A stretch of DNA of 64,000 nucleotides from Rotaria socialis (lineage: Eukaryota; Rotifera; Eurotatoria; Philodinida; Philodinidae). Positions 49,785 to 63,296 of the stretch are shown here, in pieces. Under the pieces are notes generated by a model, which saw only the letters and a program-made list of their open reading frames with translations, was not told the DNA's origin and did no database searches. The DNA is taken from contig CAJNYU010002047.1 of the NCBI GenBank assembly GCA_905331475.1, positions 67,141-131,140 on the forward strand, given 5' to 3'. Within the stretch, counting starts at the first letter, position 1; each line of letters opens with the position of its first letter. A program made the position numbers and the translations under genes.

Positions 49785-52700
49785 ATGCCTCGACGCTCAT
49801 TACGACCACGGCGGTAGATATTTTTATCATTCATTAGATATTTTTGTTGAAAGCAAAAAAAGACAGCGAACAGTTCTACTTTTGTTGGAGGAAAATTATA
49901 GGAGAAGGACAAAAATACAGATTTTGTTTTTCTATACGTATTCATCTGCAAGATATAATTAACTGTTACAAATACTCTTCGTGCGTAGTTCTGGTTGAAA
50001 TATTCGATCAGAATGACGCATCGGTTCGAATATTGATATTAATCTTTTTATCTATTTCGTTTGCAATGACCTAAATAGCCATATGAAAAATGATTGGATT
50101 AAAAAGGAATTGAACGTGTGAATCTAGTAGAATAAGGTCAATAGTAATGAATATTAAACCCGATTTCGTGTCTAATCTATTAGTACAGTTATATTTACAG
50201 CGATAAAAACAAATTCCTGATCGTGAGTGTATATCTATTTATTATCAAAAATAATTTAATCTATTAATTTATCTCGTGAAATATTATCTTTTTTCCACTC
50301 TCTCTTAGATTTGCGTTTAGTTTTACTCTAAATAGATTCTTATGTAACCACGAGTAGGCCGACTTGCTTTCGATCGATTGATCGATCTAACTCGACACAT
50401 GTGTTTATTTTCTATTTAATGAAAAATAATACTCATTAGCGATTGAAAAGAAACTATCTCTTCTTATGCCAGTCATTCGACTCAAGGACATGATCTTCTT
50501 TGCTACATTTATTTTAATTATTGAGTTAATCATTGATAACTCAGAAAAATGCACAATGAAGAAAACGAGAAGATAAAAGAAATAATCATGTTGGTATTCT
50601 ACCAATGTATCTATACAAAGAGAAAAATTCAGTAGATCATAATTCTCAAATCAAATAATAAACTTTTGTAAGTATTGTTCACATTTTGATATTGCATCTC
50701 TGTTTTCCGTTTAACATTGTGATTCCTAATATCAATATAAATTTCAGCTTGCCCATAGTGGCATATGAATCATTCAAATCCTATTAGTAAAACAAAATCT
50801 CATGCTTCAAATTCCACGTCTGACTGAAATTTGACGGAGAATAAATTCAATATTTTGTCTTTAGGCATCCAATTCATCCATTAAATGATGATGATAACAA
50901 TAATAATACGAATGCATTATCAAATCAAAATCTTTTACAAAATGAACAGCCAGTTACAACACAAGATACTATAGTAACAACGGTTAATTCAGTACCTGAT
51001 ATTACATCAGACTCATCGTCAGCGCCATCAATGTCAGGAGCTAGTAGTGAACATAAGAAGCATCATCACAATACGAGAACAGACCAATTAATAGCAAATG
51101 TAACAACATCTCCTACGCCACCGCAACCTTCTAAGACTACAAGTTCATTTTTAGCAACGTTTACTGGCGTAAAAAATTCTTTGCTTGGAAGAACAAATGC
51201 ACCAGCTCCGTTTTTTCAAGCAGTTGAAGAAAATAAATCACTGTTAAATTATCTTTCATCTGTACCAAATCCTAGTTTAAGTGCTGTACAAGAATATGAA
51301 CGTGACGGGGCACAAATAAATGCTACTACCGATGAAGGAAATACGGCTTTACATTTAATTGCGCGTACAGAAATAATTTCAACAGAAAGTGTTAATATTG
51401 TGGATTATTTAACAAGAAAAGGTTGCGATCCCAATAGACAAAACGACTATGGATGGACAGCAGGTACGAAGTTTTCAATGATATATAGATTGCTCGAGCT
51501 GATCATGAGTTTATTCCCTTCTGAAGCTAGAGAGCTCACAACGAAGTAGGTTCTCATATTAAAAATCGAAATTCCTGTTCAACATAAACTAATGAGCCAA
51601 AACTCGTTTCCATAACAGTATATACTTGTATACGCTAAACTTGCCCCGTGACTATTCTAAAGGATAAATTTGATTCAAGACGATGTACCTTTGAAAAATA
51701 TGTTGGTTATTCATCGACGTCTTTAGCGCAGCAATAAACTGCTTTTCACATCCTTTATTTTAGCTCATTATGCATTAGCAAATCATAACACCGATCTAGT
51801 GGTATATTTACTCAAAGTAATGGTTGAGGTTAATTTACCAACATTCGACATACATCATGGTTTGTTCGAACTTTTGATTTTCTTCGATTAATTTTTATTT
51901 ATTAAAATTATTATTAGGATATCCAACTCAAACTCAACTTCTGCATATTGCAGCACGAAACAATGATAGCGCATTAATACGTCTTTTAATAAAAACCTAT
52001 AAAGCACGTGTAAATATATTTGATGAAAATGGTTGTACACCATTACATATTTGCTGTTATGAAAATAATATCGATGCACTGAAAGCGTTACTTGAAAACG
52101 ATGCCGATTTTCAAAAAGGTACACGTTTAAATCCACACGAAACACCAATCAGTATTTGTGTTAAATATCAACATGATCAATGTTTAAAAGCTCTATTTGA
52201 CTACACAACAAATTTCAATTGGAAACGTTATTTTTCTCAATTGCCACGTTCCCCGTTGCTATGTGATTTTCCAAGTATATATGGAATTGAATTATTAGTT
52301 CAACATTCGCTGGATATTAATCTGTGTGATGAACGTGGAAATACATTTTTACATTATTTAGTTGCTAAAAAAAGTGTTGATTACGAAAACTATATTATTA
52401 AATTAATTGAAGCATCAGCAGATTTTAACCAACAAAATCGTCTTGGACGTACACCATTTCTTGAAGCACTTGAACAAAAAAATTTTGATCTAATCGATGC
52501 ATTTTTCCGCCATATTGAATTCACAAATATAAATGTTGTTGATTCTCTATCGAATACAGCGTTACATTATTGTAAATATTTAGATAAAAATGATATTTAT
52601 GAAGCTGTTTTCCGATCAAATCCGTCGTCACTAAATGCACAAAATCGAGATGGACAAACGCCATTACACGATGCGGTTCTAGTTGATAATTATTCATTTG

Positions 52701-55700
52701 CACGGTTTCTTCTTCAAAAGGGTGCTGATCTTAGTTTAGTTGATAAAGATGGAAACACACCGTTGCATTTATCTGCAAGAGATGATAATTCAAAAATGTG
52801 TCGATTACTAATGAAATATCCAAATCTTGATTTAATTGCAGTTAATAAAATGGGAAAAACGCCTCTGCATTTAGCTTGCGCCAATGAAAAACCAAATGCT
52901 GCTGCTATATTAATTAATAAAATGAAAATTGAACAAATGAATCTATTAGATAGACAAGGACGTACACCATTACACGAATGTGCAGACAATTTAAATGGTT
53001 CCTTGGCGAAATATTTGATTCGGCATGGGGCAGATGTTAATGCGAAGGATATAAGACAAAATAGTCCATTACATTTAGCAACGGAAAAAGGTACGCGTTG
53101 AGACGACTTTAAAACGAATTAGTGAGCTCGCTACTATACTTTTAGCTGTCATCGACAATAATAGTCTCTAAATTCGTTTCGTTCTTCGTATTTTCTATGA
53201 AAAATTATTGGATTTCGAATTTGGACATATTCACGTTTTTATCGTCTAAATAATAGAAACTTTCTAGAAAACTTACCTATGCATAATCGTAAATGTTTAA
53301 GATAGTAGAAAATAAATGAGTACAAAAAAAAACACATATTTTCAGTTGTTATTATCCGATCGATATTGTTGAGAATATTCAGTTTGATTGGTATCTAATG
53401 CCTTGAGTTTTCAACTTATTTTTTCACTTCATTTGTTTTCTTAGGTAATATTGAACTTGTACTTACATTAATAAAATCGCCAAACGTGGATATCAATCCG
53501 CTAAATGCTGATGCTCAATCGCCACTTGCTCTAGCGATATTATATACTCACGATGATGTCGGAAAGCTGATACTTAGTCAAGAAGATATTCATGTACAAT
53601 CAACTGATTTAAAAATGGCGATGCAAATGAATAATTACGAAATGATTAAATTATTAATTGAAAAAGATCGTAATTGTTTACATGTACGTTCATCGATGCA
53701 TGGCGATATGATTATACATACGTTTATGCGAACAAACTTCAATAATTTAGTTTGTCTTGAAACATTACTTTCGTATATATCGGATAATGAATTATTAACA
53801 TATTTATCGTTAAGTAGTTTAGCTTATGGCGACAATCTACTTCATATTGCAGGTAGAGTATGGAAAAATTTCTAACGCGACTCAAATTTATTTCTAATAA
53901 AAAACTAATCGAATCTCGAGTCTGTATAAAAGAATATTCTGTTGTGTTTTTATTGACACAACCGTGTTTCTATTCGAATCTTAACTTACGAGGAGCGGCG
54001 TGATAAGCATGAGACTAATCTTTCCATGATATTTATAAATTTGCTTCGAATGTAAACTAGACATTTAGAAATATTTTTTCATTAGTTAGACCCTGAAAAC
54101 CGTATAAGTGTTTCACCCTCGAATACTAAAATAGACCATCCTATTGGCACTAAATTCATACATACTCTTTGATTACAAATAATTCAATAAACGCCATATT
54201 TCAGAGTGAAAAATAATTGAAACATCTCAAAAAACAAAAAATTTTTTCTTCTAGCTCGTGATGATACTCCAAATGGTTTAACTTGTTTTCTGAATTTATC
54301 ACGAGTTAAATTTTGGTTTTGGGCTAATATGATGTTAATAAAAAACAATGAAAATAAAACTCCTATGGAACTAGCCAATGAATTTAAACACTATGCAGTT
54401 ATTAAATTGATAAATTTCAAATGGAAAGAATCCTATGAATACCTATCGCATTCGTTACGTGATGGTCATTGTGGCGTATCATCAACCGGCGTTACACAAG
54501 CTAAACGGCAATGTTTCAATTGTAAGCAAACAGGTTTCATTGAATCATCATCTGGACAAAATATACGACCGTGCGATAAATGCAACGTTTGCTTATATAA
54601 ATCATTTGATAATAGTATGCAAACATTTCTAGCGTTACTATTCAGTGATGAATCAAGTACAATCGCTCTTGATATTATGGATTCATTAATTGTTGTTAAT
54701 GAAGTACAAAAAGCTGTTCATCTTTATCTTGATCATATTGAACCATGGTAAAAATTAAAGACATATATCGATTAAATAGTATCGAAATTCTGTGTTTTTG
54801 TTTTAGGGAAGAATTTGATAAAACTGATTTAAATGATTCATCGTATCTTAATCAATTAATCGTTGCTTCGAACATTCGAATTGTTAGTTATTTGATTTGT
54901 TTTTTGAAATATACATGTATGCAACAAATGAACGTTTTTTTAGCCGAAAGCAAAAAATCGTTCTAAAGAAAAATCAGCGTTACCAGTTCCACCAATGAAT
55001 TCTGGTGGATCATCATCATCAGCAGCAGCAGCAGTAGTAGCGCCGAATATGTCAGAATCAATAATAAATCCTGCACATGATCATCGAGCATCAGTTACAA
55101 CAAAATGTCGACCTAATGGCACACAATATCGTCCAATAACACCATTGGAAGCAATTTATTATCATGAACGATTGGACTTAATAACACATCCGCTTATCAA
55201 AGGTAGCTTATTAAAATTTTATTAAACGCAAGAATAGAAAAACTAGATTGAAATGTGAAACATGATGTAGATGCAGTTGTTGTTGATCATATCCTCTAGG
55301 CATGTAATACGAAACGAGTTAACATAGCGATTGAGCCGACACTTTTTAAGGGGACAATGTCCTATCGTTTTTACATGTTGAACTGAAAGTTAAGTTTTAT
55401 TCACGTCATAGAATATGAGATCTGAATAAAACGTTTGAAAATAAAACTTGGATGGGTTCAAGTACGTAAATGTAATGCTCCAGATTGTCATATAATATAT
55501 TAGTAGGGAAAAAAGATAAGTGTATATCTACAGGAAAATATTTTGATCATTAATTGTCTGCGTGATTCGTATTTCAACTTATAATCCGTATGAAATGCGA
55601 GACATCTTTCACCGCGGCGTCTATACAACAGATACGAGTTCAAAAATAAGACGGGGCCAATAGATGAGACGAACCGAAATGGGAGTAATGGAAAAACAGT

Positions 55701-58530
55701 ATATGCTCGTATTTCCTGTCTCAGCATTAGCTGCGAAACTGTTTCTGTGAAAAAAAGTATGTTCATATAAGTTATTGATTAATTTTTCCAAAATAGGTTT
55801 ATACGGTGTTTTTTTGTTTAACAGGTCTTATCAAATGGAAATGGGATAATTATGCTGCAAAACATTTTTATCTTCGCCTCTTCTTTGAAGTTGTATTTCT
55901 TATTTTATGGACATGCACTGCATTGATAGGCTCATTTCATGTTCGTTATGTTTATCAGTTTCCTCATGATATATGGCGTTGTGTACTTTGGGTATTCTGT
56001 ATTGGTTTCTTAATATGGTCAATTGTTCTTGAATTATTTGAGATGCGATCTGCAAGGAAACGTTATGAAGATTATCTTATTTGGGAAACAGAACGAACAA
56101 ATAATCGATTAGATTTAATATCAAAAAATAAATACAAACCAAATACTCGTATGCAATCAGCAAACAGCAATCTTCGTAAATTTGAAAATGATACTGGTGA
56201 AACAGAACATAGTACTATAAATGAAACAAACACAGCAACGTCAGTTACAACATCAGCAGATATGTCATCAAATATTAATTTAACAGCAATGCGTTCTCAC
56301 CATTCGCAACATCATCCATTGCCGCCGGCAATACCAACGATGATCAAAGGTAAACTCAGTGAACCTTTACCAACGCAACAACAACCTTTTGATACGCCAG
56401 TGAATCTTTCTGATCCTTCAAATGCCGTCACTAATGATTCGAAAAAGAAAACTGGACTCAATGGTGTAACAAGTGTAACATTTCCTTCTGAACAAAGCCA
56501 TCCAATAAAACAAACAAGATTTATTCGAATTTTCCGACGATTGAGAGCTTCTATCAAAGGCGTACTTAAATCATATTATATGTATTATTCATTAAATAAT
56601 CTATTCGATTGGTTTATTTATATATGTTGTTTAGTAACACTGATAACACATTTTGTTGATGTTGGTGGCCATACAGTCATGCGTGCACGCAGTCACATGT
56701 ATGTTGCATCGATTACAGTTATATTGATATGGTTTCGATTTATGGTATTTTTTCGTACAGTATCTGTATCGTTCAAAACATTAAGATCCAAACTAGTTGA
56801 AATCAAATTAGGAGAATTGGTTATTATGGTGAGTTGCAAATACCAGCGAACTGAATTCCGCATGTGAATAGTAGGAGTCAAAATATTTTGGAATTAAATT
56901 TTAATAGAATCTACTACAGCGGAATATTGAATCCGTCTATTGTATGTATCAAAAATTACTCTAGGCTCGAACTTGCTAAGTGCAAGTTAACGGCGGTGTC
57001 TGACATAGGTAGAACTTAGAACAATACTATCAGCTCATCATGATGATGGACTCTTCCATACTAGAACTATCTTGTGAGGCTCTCAGTTATTAAATTCAAA
57101 TCAAGCGAATCTCGGAAAATCTGAGAAAAAATAAGTTCATTATATTTTTAGGTTCGCATGATGTTCGATGATATCATACGTTTTCTATCAGTGTTTGCTT
57201 TTCTTCTTTTACCATATGCACTCGTTTTCTATGCCGTATTTGGTGGTAAACAAATTATCTATGCTGATTATAAAGCAACACCTAAACTATGCGAAACAGC
57301 ATTACTTTATTGTCCTATTGAAGAGATTACAACGCCATTCGATGGAACTACAGAGTCACTTCAAGGTCCAAATCGTTATATATTCAATGGAACATCACCA
57401 GTTGTCGGCGATTTATGCTTTCAAGCAACCGATGCATGTCGTATAATTGAACCAAATGGTTTCGATACATTTTACTCATTACTTTTCTCCATCTTTCGTA
57501 TTGCGTTAGTTGATGAGAGTAAGAATCTACAACCATAAAAAAACAAAAACATCATTTTTGCTACTCTTTATTTCTAGTTCCCATAGATTCATTTAATTTA
57601 ATTGATCATTTTTTTGCTGCATTTGTATGTGGCACCTATCTTCTGTTTACTGCAATATTAGCTGTTAACATTTTTATTGGTCTTATATCGAATGCTCTAC
57701 AAACCGAAGCATTTTCCACAGTTGAAGCCCGTTTTCTTCTTGAACGTATCGAAGTTATATTGAATTGCGAATCACGTTTATCGCCTAAAAGACGTTTACA
57801 ACTACAAGAAATAATTCATCGTCAATGTGCACCATTACAATTAAATTGGAAAGATATTAATTTTAATGCATTCGGACAATCACGTGAAGAACAACAAACA
57901 AAAGCATTTTCACATTTTCGAGAAACAATGGATAAGAATAGCATCCAATTTAATTCATTTCGCATACAAATGCAGCAAAAATTAAATGATATCGATTCAA
58001 CATTAGTAAAATTTCAAACAACTCCAACAGCAAAACAAAATTCACCGGCAGACACGATCGGACAAAAATCTACTGCAAACGTACAATCATCATCATCACC
58101 AAAAGATCTTTCATCAGAACAAAATATAGACGAATTGAATCAACCGCAATCATTAGCACCAACCACTGACACAGAACCAGCAATAAATATAGCTGAAGAA
58201 TTAACTCGATTACGAGAATTATTAGTAGACACACTTGGCGGACAAACTGATCGATTGACTTCGCATGAGCATCGAACAAAAAGCGGTTCAATAACTAGTG
58301 CACCTGCAAATCGTCCATCAGCTGCTGGTATACCGTCTCAGCAGCAAGCGGGAGCAACTAGGGAAAGTCTAGTTGAACCGTTTTCTCAAAATTTAAATGA
58401 ACGCGTTACAAATTTACAATTAGCTGTTAATCGTCTTCATCAAGATGTAACTGTGATTCGGCAAGTAATCGAAAGATTATCACCGCTATCGACTAGTCTG
58501 ATTCTTGGTAGACCAATTCGACGACGATAA
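49785..58530 (+). CDS. Ankyrin-repeat ion channel of the TRP-like superfamily, eleven exons
   Basis: Exons: 49785-49813, 50865-51463, 51764-51859, 51918-53090, 53445-53852, 54255-54747, 54807-54882, 54944-55202, 55825-56828, 57152-57518, 57578-58530; all phases agree, about 1818 residues. The short first exon is the least certain. A low-complexity N-terminus is followed by about a dozen ankyrin repeats (residues about 110-800, with repeats such as NTPLHLSARDD and GKTPLHLACAN). A linker has a Cys cluster (CFNCKQTG, then CDKCNVC). Six helices with a pore loop follow: S1 FFEVVFLILWTCTALIG, S2 near CVLWVFCIGFLIW, S3 WFIYICCLVTLITHF, S4 with Arg, S5 FLSVFAFLLLPYALVF, pore FDTFYSLLFSIFRIAL, and S6 ending NIFIGLISNAL. 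The C-terminus is coiled coil and Ser/Gln-rich. It is likely a TRPA-like cation channel; the subfamily is not certain. Confidence 0.85.
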
Positions 58531-58842
58531 TATCTTTTTGTGTTTTTTCTCTGATTGAATGTATTCATGCACAACCATAGTATGACTGATTTTCTTTTCT
58601 ATTTACTCAAGCCAAATGTTATGAACTCAAGAAAATGATTCACGATAAAATTTATTATATTTCCCTATGGAAACTATTTTGTTGAGTCATCTGATTAAAC
58701 AATATTATGTTTCATATGTATGCATACATAAAACGCGATCAAATTCCACAAGTTATATTATAATGAATACAAACACTGATTTAGTTTAGGTTTCTTTTTT
58801 TTTCAAAACTAACGAGAGTATATTTTCTAAGCTAAAGGTTAT

Positions 58843-58867
58843 ATCATCATCATCATCATCATCATCA
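58843..58867. repeat. (ATC)n microsatellite
   Basis: Eight ATC units. Confidence 0.95.
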
Positions 58868-60094
58868 ACAAATGTTTAGAAGGAATTTTTTTAAAGACAA
58901 AGTGCGCCCGTACTAATCTGTGATAATTTATTTCTTACATCTTTCGTAACGCAATTTCGACAACTAACTGATAGTTCTAAACGAACAGGTACTAAGGAAA
59001 AAATGTGGTGTTAATTCCTCAATGAAGACCGATATTATATTCGGAATTGATAACAATAAAGATAAGAACATGGCAACAGGAATGTTGATGACAACTTTCG
59101 TTTTGATGACTGCACAATTTGATGATGTCAATAATAAAAAGTATGAATGCGACAAAATAAATATTAATGCTTCACGAATCTACAACGAAATTAAAGCATA
59201 CGCTCGAGAAACAGATTATAAAAATATCTATGAATAATCGATTTATTGATTGTCAACCGATATCCATTAGTACCTATCGAATGACATTTTTCTAATTATC
59301 CGAATGAAGTCTCAGCAAGTAGTATTGACATCGAAAAACGAACCTAATCATTTCAGTTATAAAGTAAGACTTGACACAATCAAGATTTACATAAAATTCA
59401 AAATTTAATTCTATATTTTATATAACTTTATACATTAGATATACATATTTTCTACTAGTGAAGCTACACTGCACTAGAACTTATACCAAGATAGATTTAT
59501 TGTTAACCCAGTACATTATCATGTTTTTCTACATTCTATATTTATGAAAAGTATTCGTTGAAGCCATTCAATATTTTTTTTTATCGAATTTTTCTCAACT
59601 GATTTTCCCGCCAGGCTTTTTTTCAAGCAATACATGTAGAGCAATCTCTAATTTAAAAGAATGAACTTCACTGTACTGTTTTAGTGCTTTTCCTTACCAT
59701 TAAAATACCCATGTATACTTTTCCCCTTCTAGTCGTAATGCATAGGAAGAAAAATGAAAGGTGACGGTTCAAGAGCGGCTTTAGATCCTTTTAAAACAAA
59801 TGAATATGTAAACAAAACAAATGTTTCAGAATTCTTATTTCATAAATCAAACACATGATACATTAACAATAATTGTACCCGATAGAAAAGTATGTTTGAC
59901 ATGAAGAGAAAAACATTTGTTGTTTTCGATGTATAACTTGTAGTTGTATTTTCATTATATTTTCTTTATTAAAATTTAGAAATGAATGGATTCGAGAGAA
60001 AGGTGACATACATAAAATCAATGCATTGAGTCTGAAAAAAAATTATTTTTTTCGTAAAAGATAGAAAAATATTATATATATTTATTGGTGTATG

Positions 60095-60114
60095 TATATA
60101 TATATATATATATA
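60095..60114. repeat. (TA)n microsatellite
   Basis: Ten TA units. Confidence 0.95.
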
Positions 60115-60204
60115 TGAAAGATAAAAATAAAGAATAAATAATTTTAGGTGTTCAATGAATTTTTATAGTTTAAGAATCGAATCACTTAAACCAAGCCATC
60201 GTTT

Positions 60205-61870
60205 GTATGTCCCAGTAGTTCCTGGTTTACCTAGAATATAGAGATTTTTTTAAATAAATTGTGCAAGCAAACCGATCGATTCTTTTAAAGAAGAAAAATA
60301 AAATCGTGTTCAAGTATGTGCAAATCATGCAATTACTCTCACCTCATGATTATTATTATTGTAACTATTCGTAGCTGTATATACTAAATATGATCGATCT
60401 CTTTTTTTATCATTCATTTTTTTAACACTGAAATTTAATGAAAAAAGGATATACTTACATCGTGGTTTTTTATAATTTATATCTGTTGGCCAATAAGAAA
60501 AACCGTCTTTTGCATGACGTTCATAACGATTTGAATATTGTGATAAACTTGGTCGATGATTAAGCTGTTCCGTTGCCGACCAGGTCATAGAATCTAATGA
60601 TGCTGCTGTTATATTTGGTGTTTTATTTGGTAGATCTTGATTTGATGGCGACGCAAACGAATTTTGTCGACTCAATGGAGTACAACCAAAACGTGGCATT
60701 GCGTATTTGAAACTATTATCCGATCCTATTGTACCTAAACAAGATAAGATTGTTAGGGAGAAAATAAAAGAAAGAGTTGATTTAAAACCATCAATAAACA
60801 TAAGATTTGCTGCTGAATGTGTATTTGTTGCTTTGATATGAGGCCAATGACCACCGCTTCGACCAAAATGCATTCTACAACGAAGATAACATAGTCACTT
60901 GAATATATTTAGTTAATTATGACTACTTTGGAACAGTGCTGGAATTCATTCTAGCAGATGATGTCAGATTTTGTTTGAGAGCATCTCGATACACCGCCAA
61001 AGGACCTAGCTGTTCATTGTCGATATTGTTCCAACCATGGGCTTGTGATTGTGAATTAAAAGATAGATTATTACCAACAATGTCGCTTTAAAAGAATGAA
61101 ATGAAGGCAATTAGTTTTCGAATGAAATCTATCAATACCGTTGTGTGTGAGGCAATGCTGGATTATTCGTAAATGGTCTTATTTTTGATGAGACAGTATC
61201 ATTATTATTTGCGTTATTATCACCAATTTGTTCAATGTAGTGGCCATTACGATGAAGTAATTCTGAATTTTTTAAATCATCGTCAGCAACAAATGATCTA
61301 CATATGCATTTACCTTGAGAGCCGTGCACTGGGCAATTCTAAAGAAAGATGTATAATCGATTGAGAAATGGGACTGGTTGTTGTTTTTGTTTTTTTGTTC
61401 AAAAAAAGGTTAGATTTAAAGTCATCGAAAAAGAGAAGATATGTTTAAGACAAAACAAACCTTGTCAATATTTAATACAACCGTTGGCTCTCTTGGAGTC
61501 TTTGGTGGTGAAGTAGGTGCAGTCGATTTATAGCGAAATGTAGGTGCTGCTGATCTAAATAATGAAATGATTATCTCACCTGGTCACGAATTGATCGATA
61601 ATTAGATTGTAGACTCGGTATCGATGATAGATTATTTAGACTTTGAGCATGTCGAAGACCGCCTAATAGCCGATATGGAGATACTCTTGCTCCGTCCATC
61701 TGTTTACTTCTCGCAGCTGATCAAAAACACTGGTACGTGTGAAATAATATTCGTCGTTCTTTTCTATTGTTGTCAGTATTTTTTACACTTAAATTTATAG
61801 TGGCCTGTGAGATGGTAGAATGCAAAATAGTTTTAAACCCATTAAATATGATAGTACATTTGTTTCTCTT

Positions 61871-61906
<36 letters not shown>

Positions 61907-62097
61907 ACTCGCTCTTCGTCCCTGGTTTTCTTTCCTTTTAGCATTGTGATTGAATATATGTTAGATGAAGAGAGTAATAAAATTGATTTGTTTTTTTAAA
62001 GAATAGAAAAAATTCTTCGTTTTTGCTTTCATTAAACTTACTTTGTTCGCTGAATAAGATATGTCGCACCAAAACGAGGACTAATAGTTTCTGGCAT
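60205..62097 (-). CDS. Multi-exon protein of unknown function (model incomplete)
   Basis: Exons read from splice motifs and phase (minus): 62097-62042 (starting MPETISPRFGATYL), about 61709-61580, about 61554-61464, then blocks covering about 61338-61139, 61088-60930, 60873-60805 and 60734-60460, then about 60400-60345, and a last exon near 60238. Joins from the third block through the block at 60734 agree in phase. The join between the second and third exons does not work (the apparent intron is only 25 bp and out of phase), and two 3' ends are possible. The encoded protein is polar and rich in Ser, Asn, Pro and Gln, with a small CPVHGSQGKCIC cluster, and has no membrane segment. I do not recognise it. 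Expect about 300 residues. Confidence 0.5.
61872..61903. repeat. (CT)n microsatellite
   Basis: About 16 CT units in an intron of the unresolved minus-strand gene. Confidence 0.95.
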
Positions 62098-62232
62098 GAT
62101 TTGCACTGGTCTAAAAAAATAAAATAGAAAAATTTAGTTACTAACACAATTTAATATGTAATGCAATTCTTGTACGTTTGAGTTAGTATCAAAGATAGAT
62201 TTTCTTACTATTCCTTTGTTCGTAGTATACGC

Positions 62233-62259
62233 ATATATATATATATATATATATATATG
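62233..62259. repeat. (AT)n microsatellite
   Basis: About 13 AT units. Confidence 0.95.
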
Positions 62260-62501
62260 TTTGTTTTTCGAAGACAATAAGCTACAGATTTTATAATTGT
62301 ATTTCTCTTAGATCGTATTCTAGAATTTGGAGTTTTTTGTTTTGGCTTCGGTCACTATAGAAATTATAAGCCGTTTCATAGAGAATTTTTTTCGTTTTTC
62401 TTTCGTTTCTTTTCAAGACAACAGATTGTCCATAAAAGAGATTTGACAAATAGCATGTCTCAAGTAAAATAGAAAAAACTGCGTATGAATTCTCAAGTTT
62501 A

Positions 62502-62823
62502 TTATGTTCTCCACACTGATCCAGCTGATATTTTATTCATCGTTTGTAGTGCTTCAGCGAAAATATTTTGTTTTTGTTTTCCATATTCATCGCCACTTTT
62601 GATTTTTTTTTCTTTGATGGCTTCCATAAATTAAAATAAAAGTGAAGATGAACGTAGAAAACATATTTTCTTCAACGAAACAAAAAATCATGATAAAATT
62701 ACCGCATCGATCAGAATTGAGGAATATACAAACAAAATTACACAGACAACTTCGTTTGCTTTTCTTAGGACATTTCATTGGATAATCTTCATCATGTTTA
62801 CTTGGATCGTAATTCAAGAAGCA
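62502..62823 (-). CDS. Last two exons of an unrecognised gene
   Basis: Exon 62823-62703 (acceptor CTATTTTAG, donor GTAATT) and exon 62620-62502 join in phase and end at TAA, giving about 79 residues. The first part has a Cys-rich basic stretch (KCPKKSKRSCLCNF) and the second a charged helix ending SVWRT. There is no start codon in this piece, so upstream exons are expected beyond 62823 but were not found. It could instead be the 5' part of the neighbouring unresolved gene's locus. Function unknown. Confidence 0.35.
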
Positions 62824-63186
62824 CTAAAATAGTCTAAAAACTAAATTAACAAGATCTTACAGAATGTTAAAATTCTTTTGTTCTAGCAATAATAGAAGCC
62901 GAAGCAAAAAATTTGAATTAAGGTGCATCCTGTACGGATCTCACTACCAAGTAGACTTGTAGTATAATCCTTTTGCATTAATTCAACACATCAGAATAAT
63001 CGTGTCGATTAAGCAAATTACAAGCTGACCGAGAATTTTTCTTTGTAACGATTGAAAAATTTTCTGCTTACTCTTATCAGCTGAATAGTATCTACAAGAA
63101 AAAATTATGATGTGAAATGTTCCTGCGGATTAATAATATATATATATAGATATAGATATATATATTTAATATTAAAAAAAAATCAT

Positions 63187-63296
63187 TCAATCAGAATACT
63201 TGAGGATACTTTTCTCTTGTCCTAACAATGATGAGAGATGAAGTGCTGCTTTTAACAACACTTGCAAGACTTGTTTTTCACCTTCGAATAAATCCC
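63187..63296 (-). CDS. Possible terminal exon of a small unknown protein
   Basis: An acceptor (TTCTCATAG) is followed by 36 codons of helical, Leu-rich sequence (LFEGEKQVLQVLLKAALHL...) ending at TGA. A candidate first exon, MSSTE with a GTAAGA donor, lies at 63658-63644. Its phase does not match directly, so a middle exon would be needed. Family not recognised. Confidence 0.3.

Larger units (their letters stand above)
58531..60204. other. Intergenic region
   Basis: No supported gene. It contains an ATC microsatellite (58843-58867) and a TA tract (60095-60114). Confidence 0.5.

Noticed and set aside
62840-62978. Short coding-like frame starting MQKDYTTSLLG on the minus strand as the 5' exon of the 62502-62823 gene
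   Set aside because: No donor in the required phase 0 links it to the acceptor at 62824.
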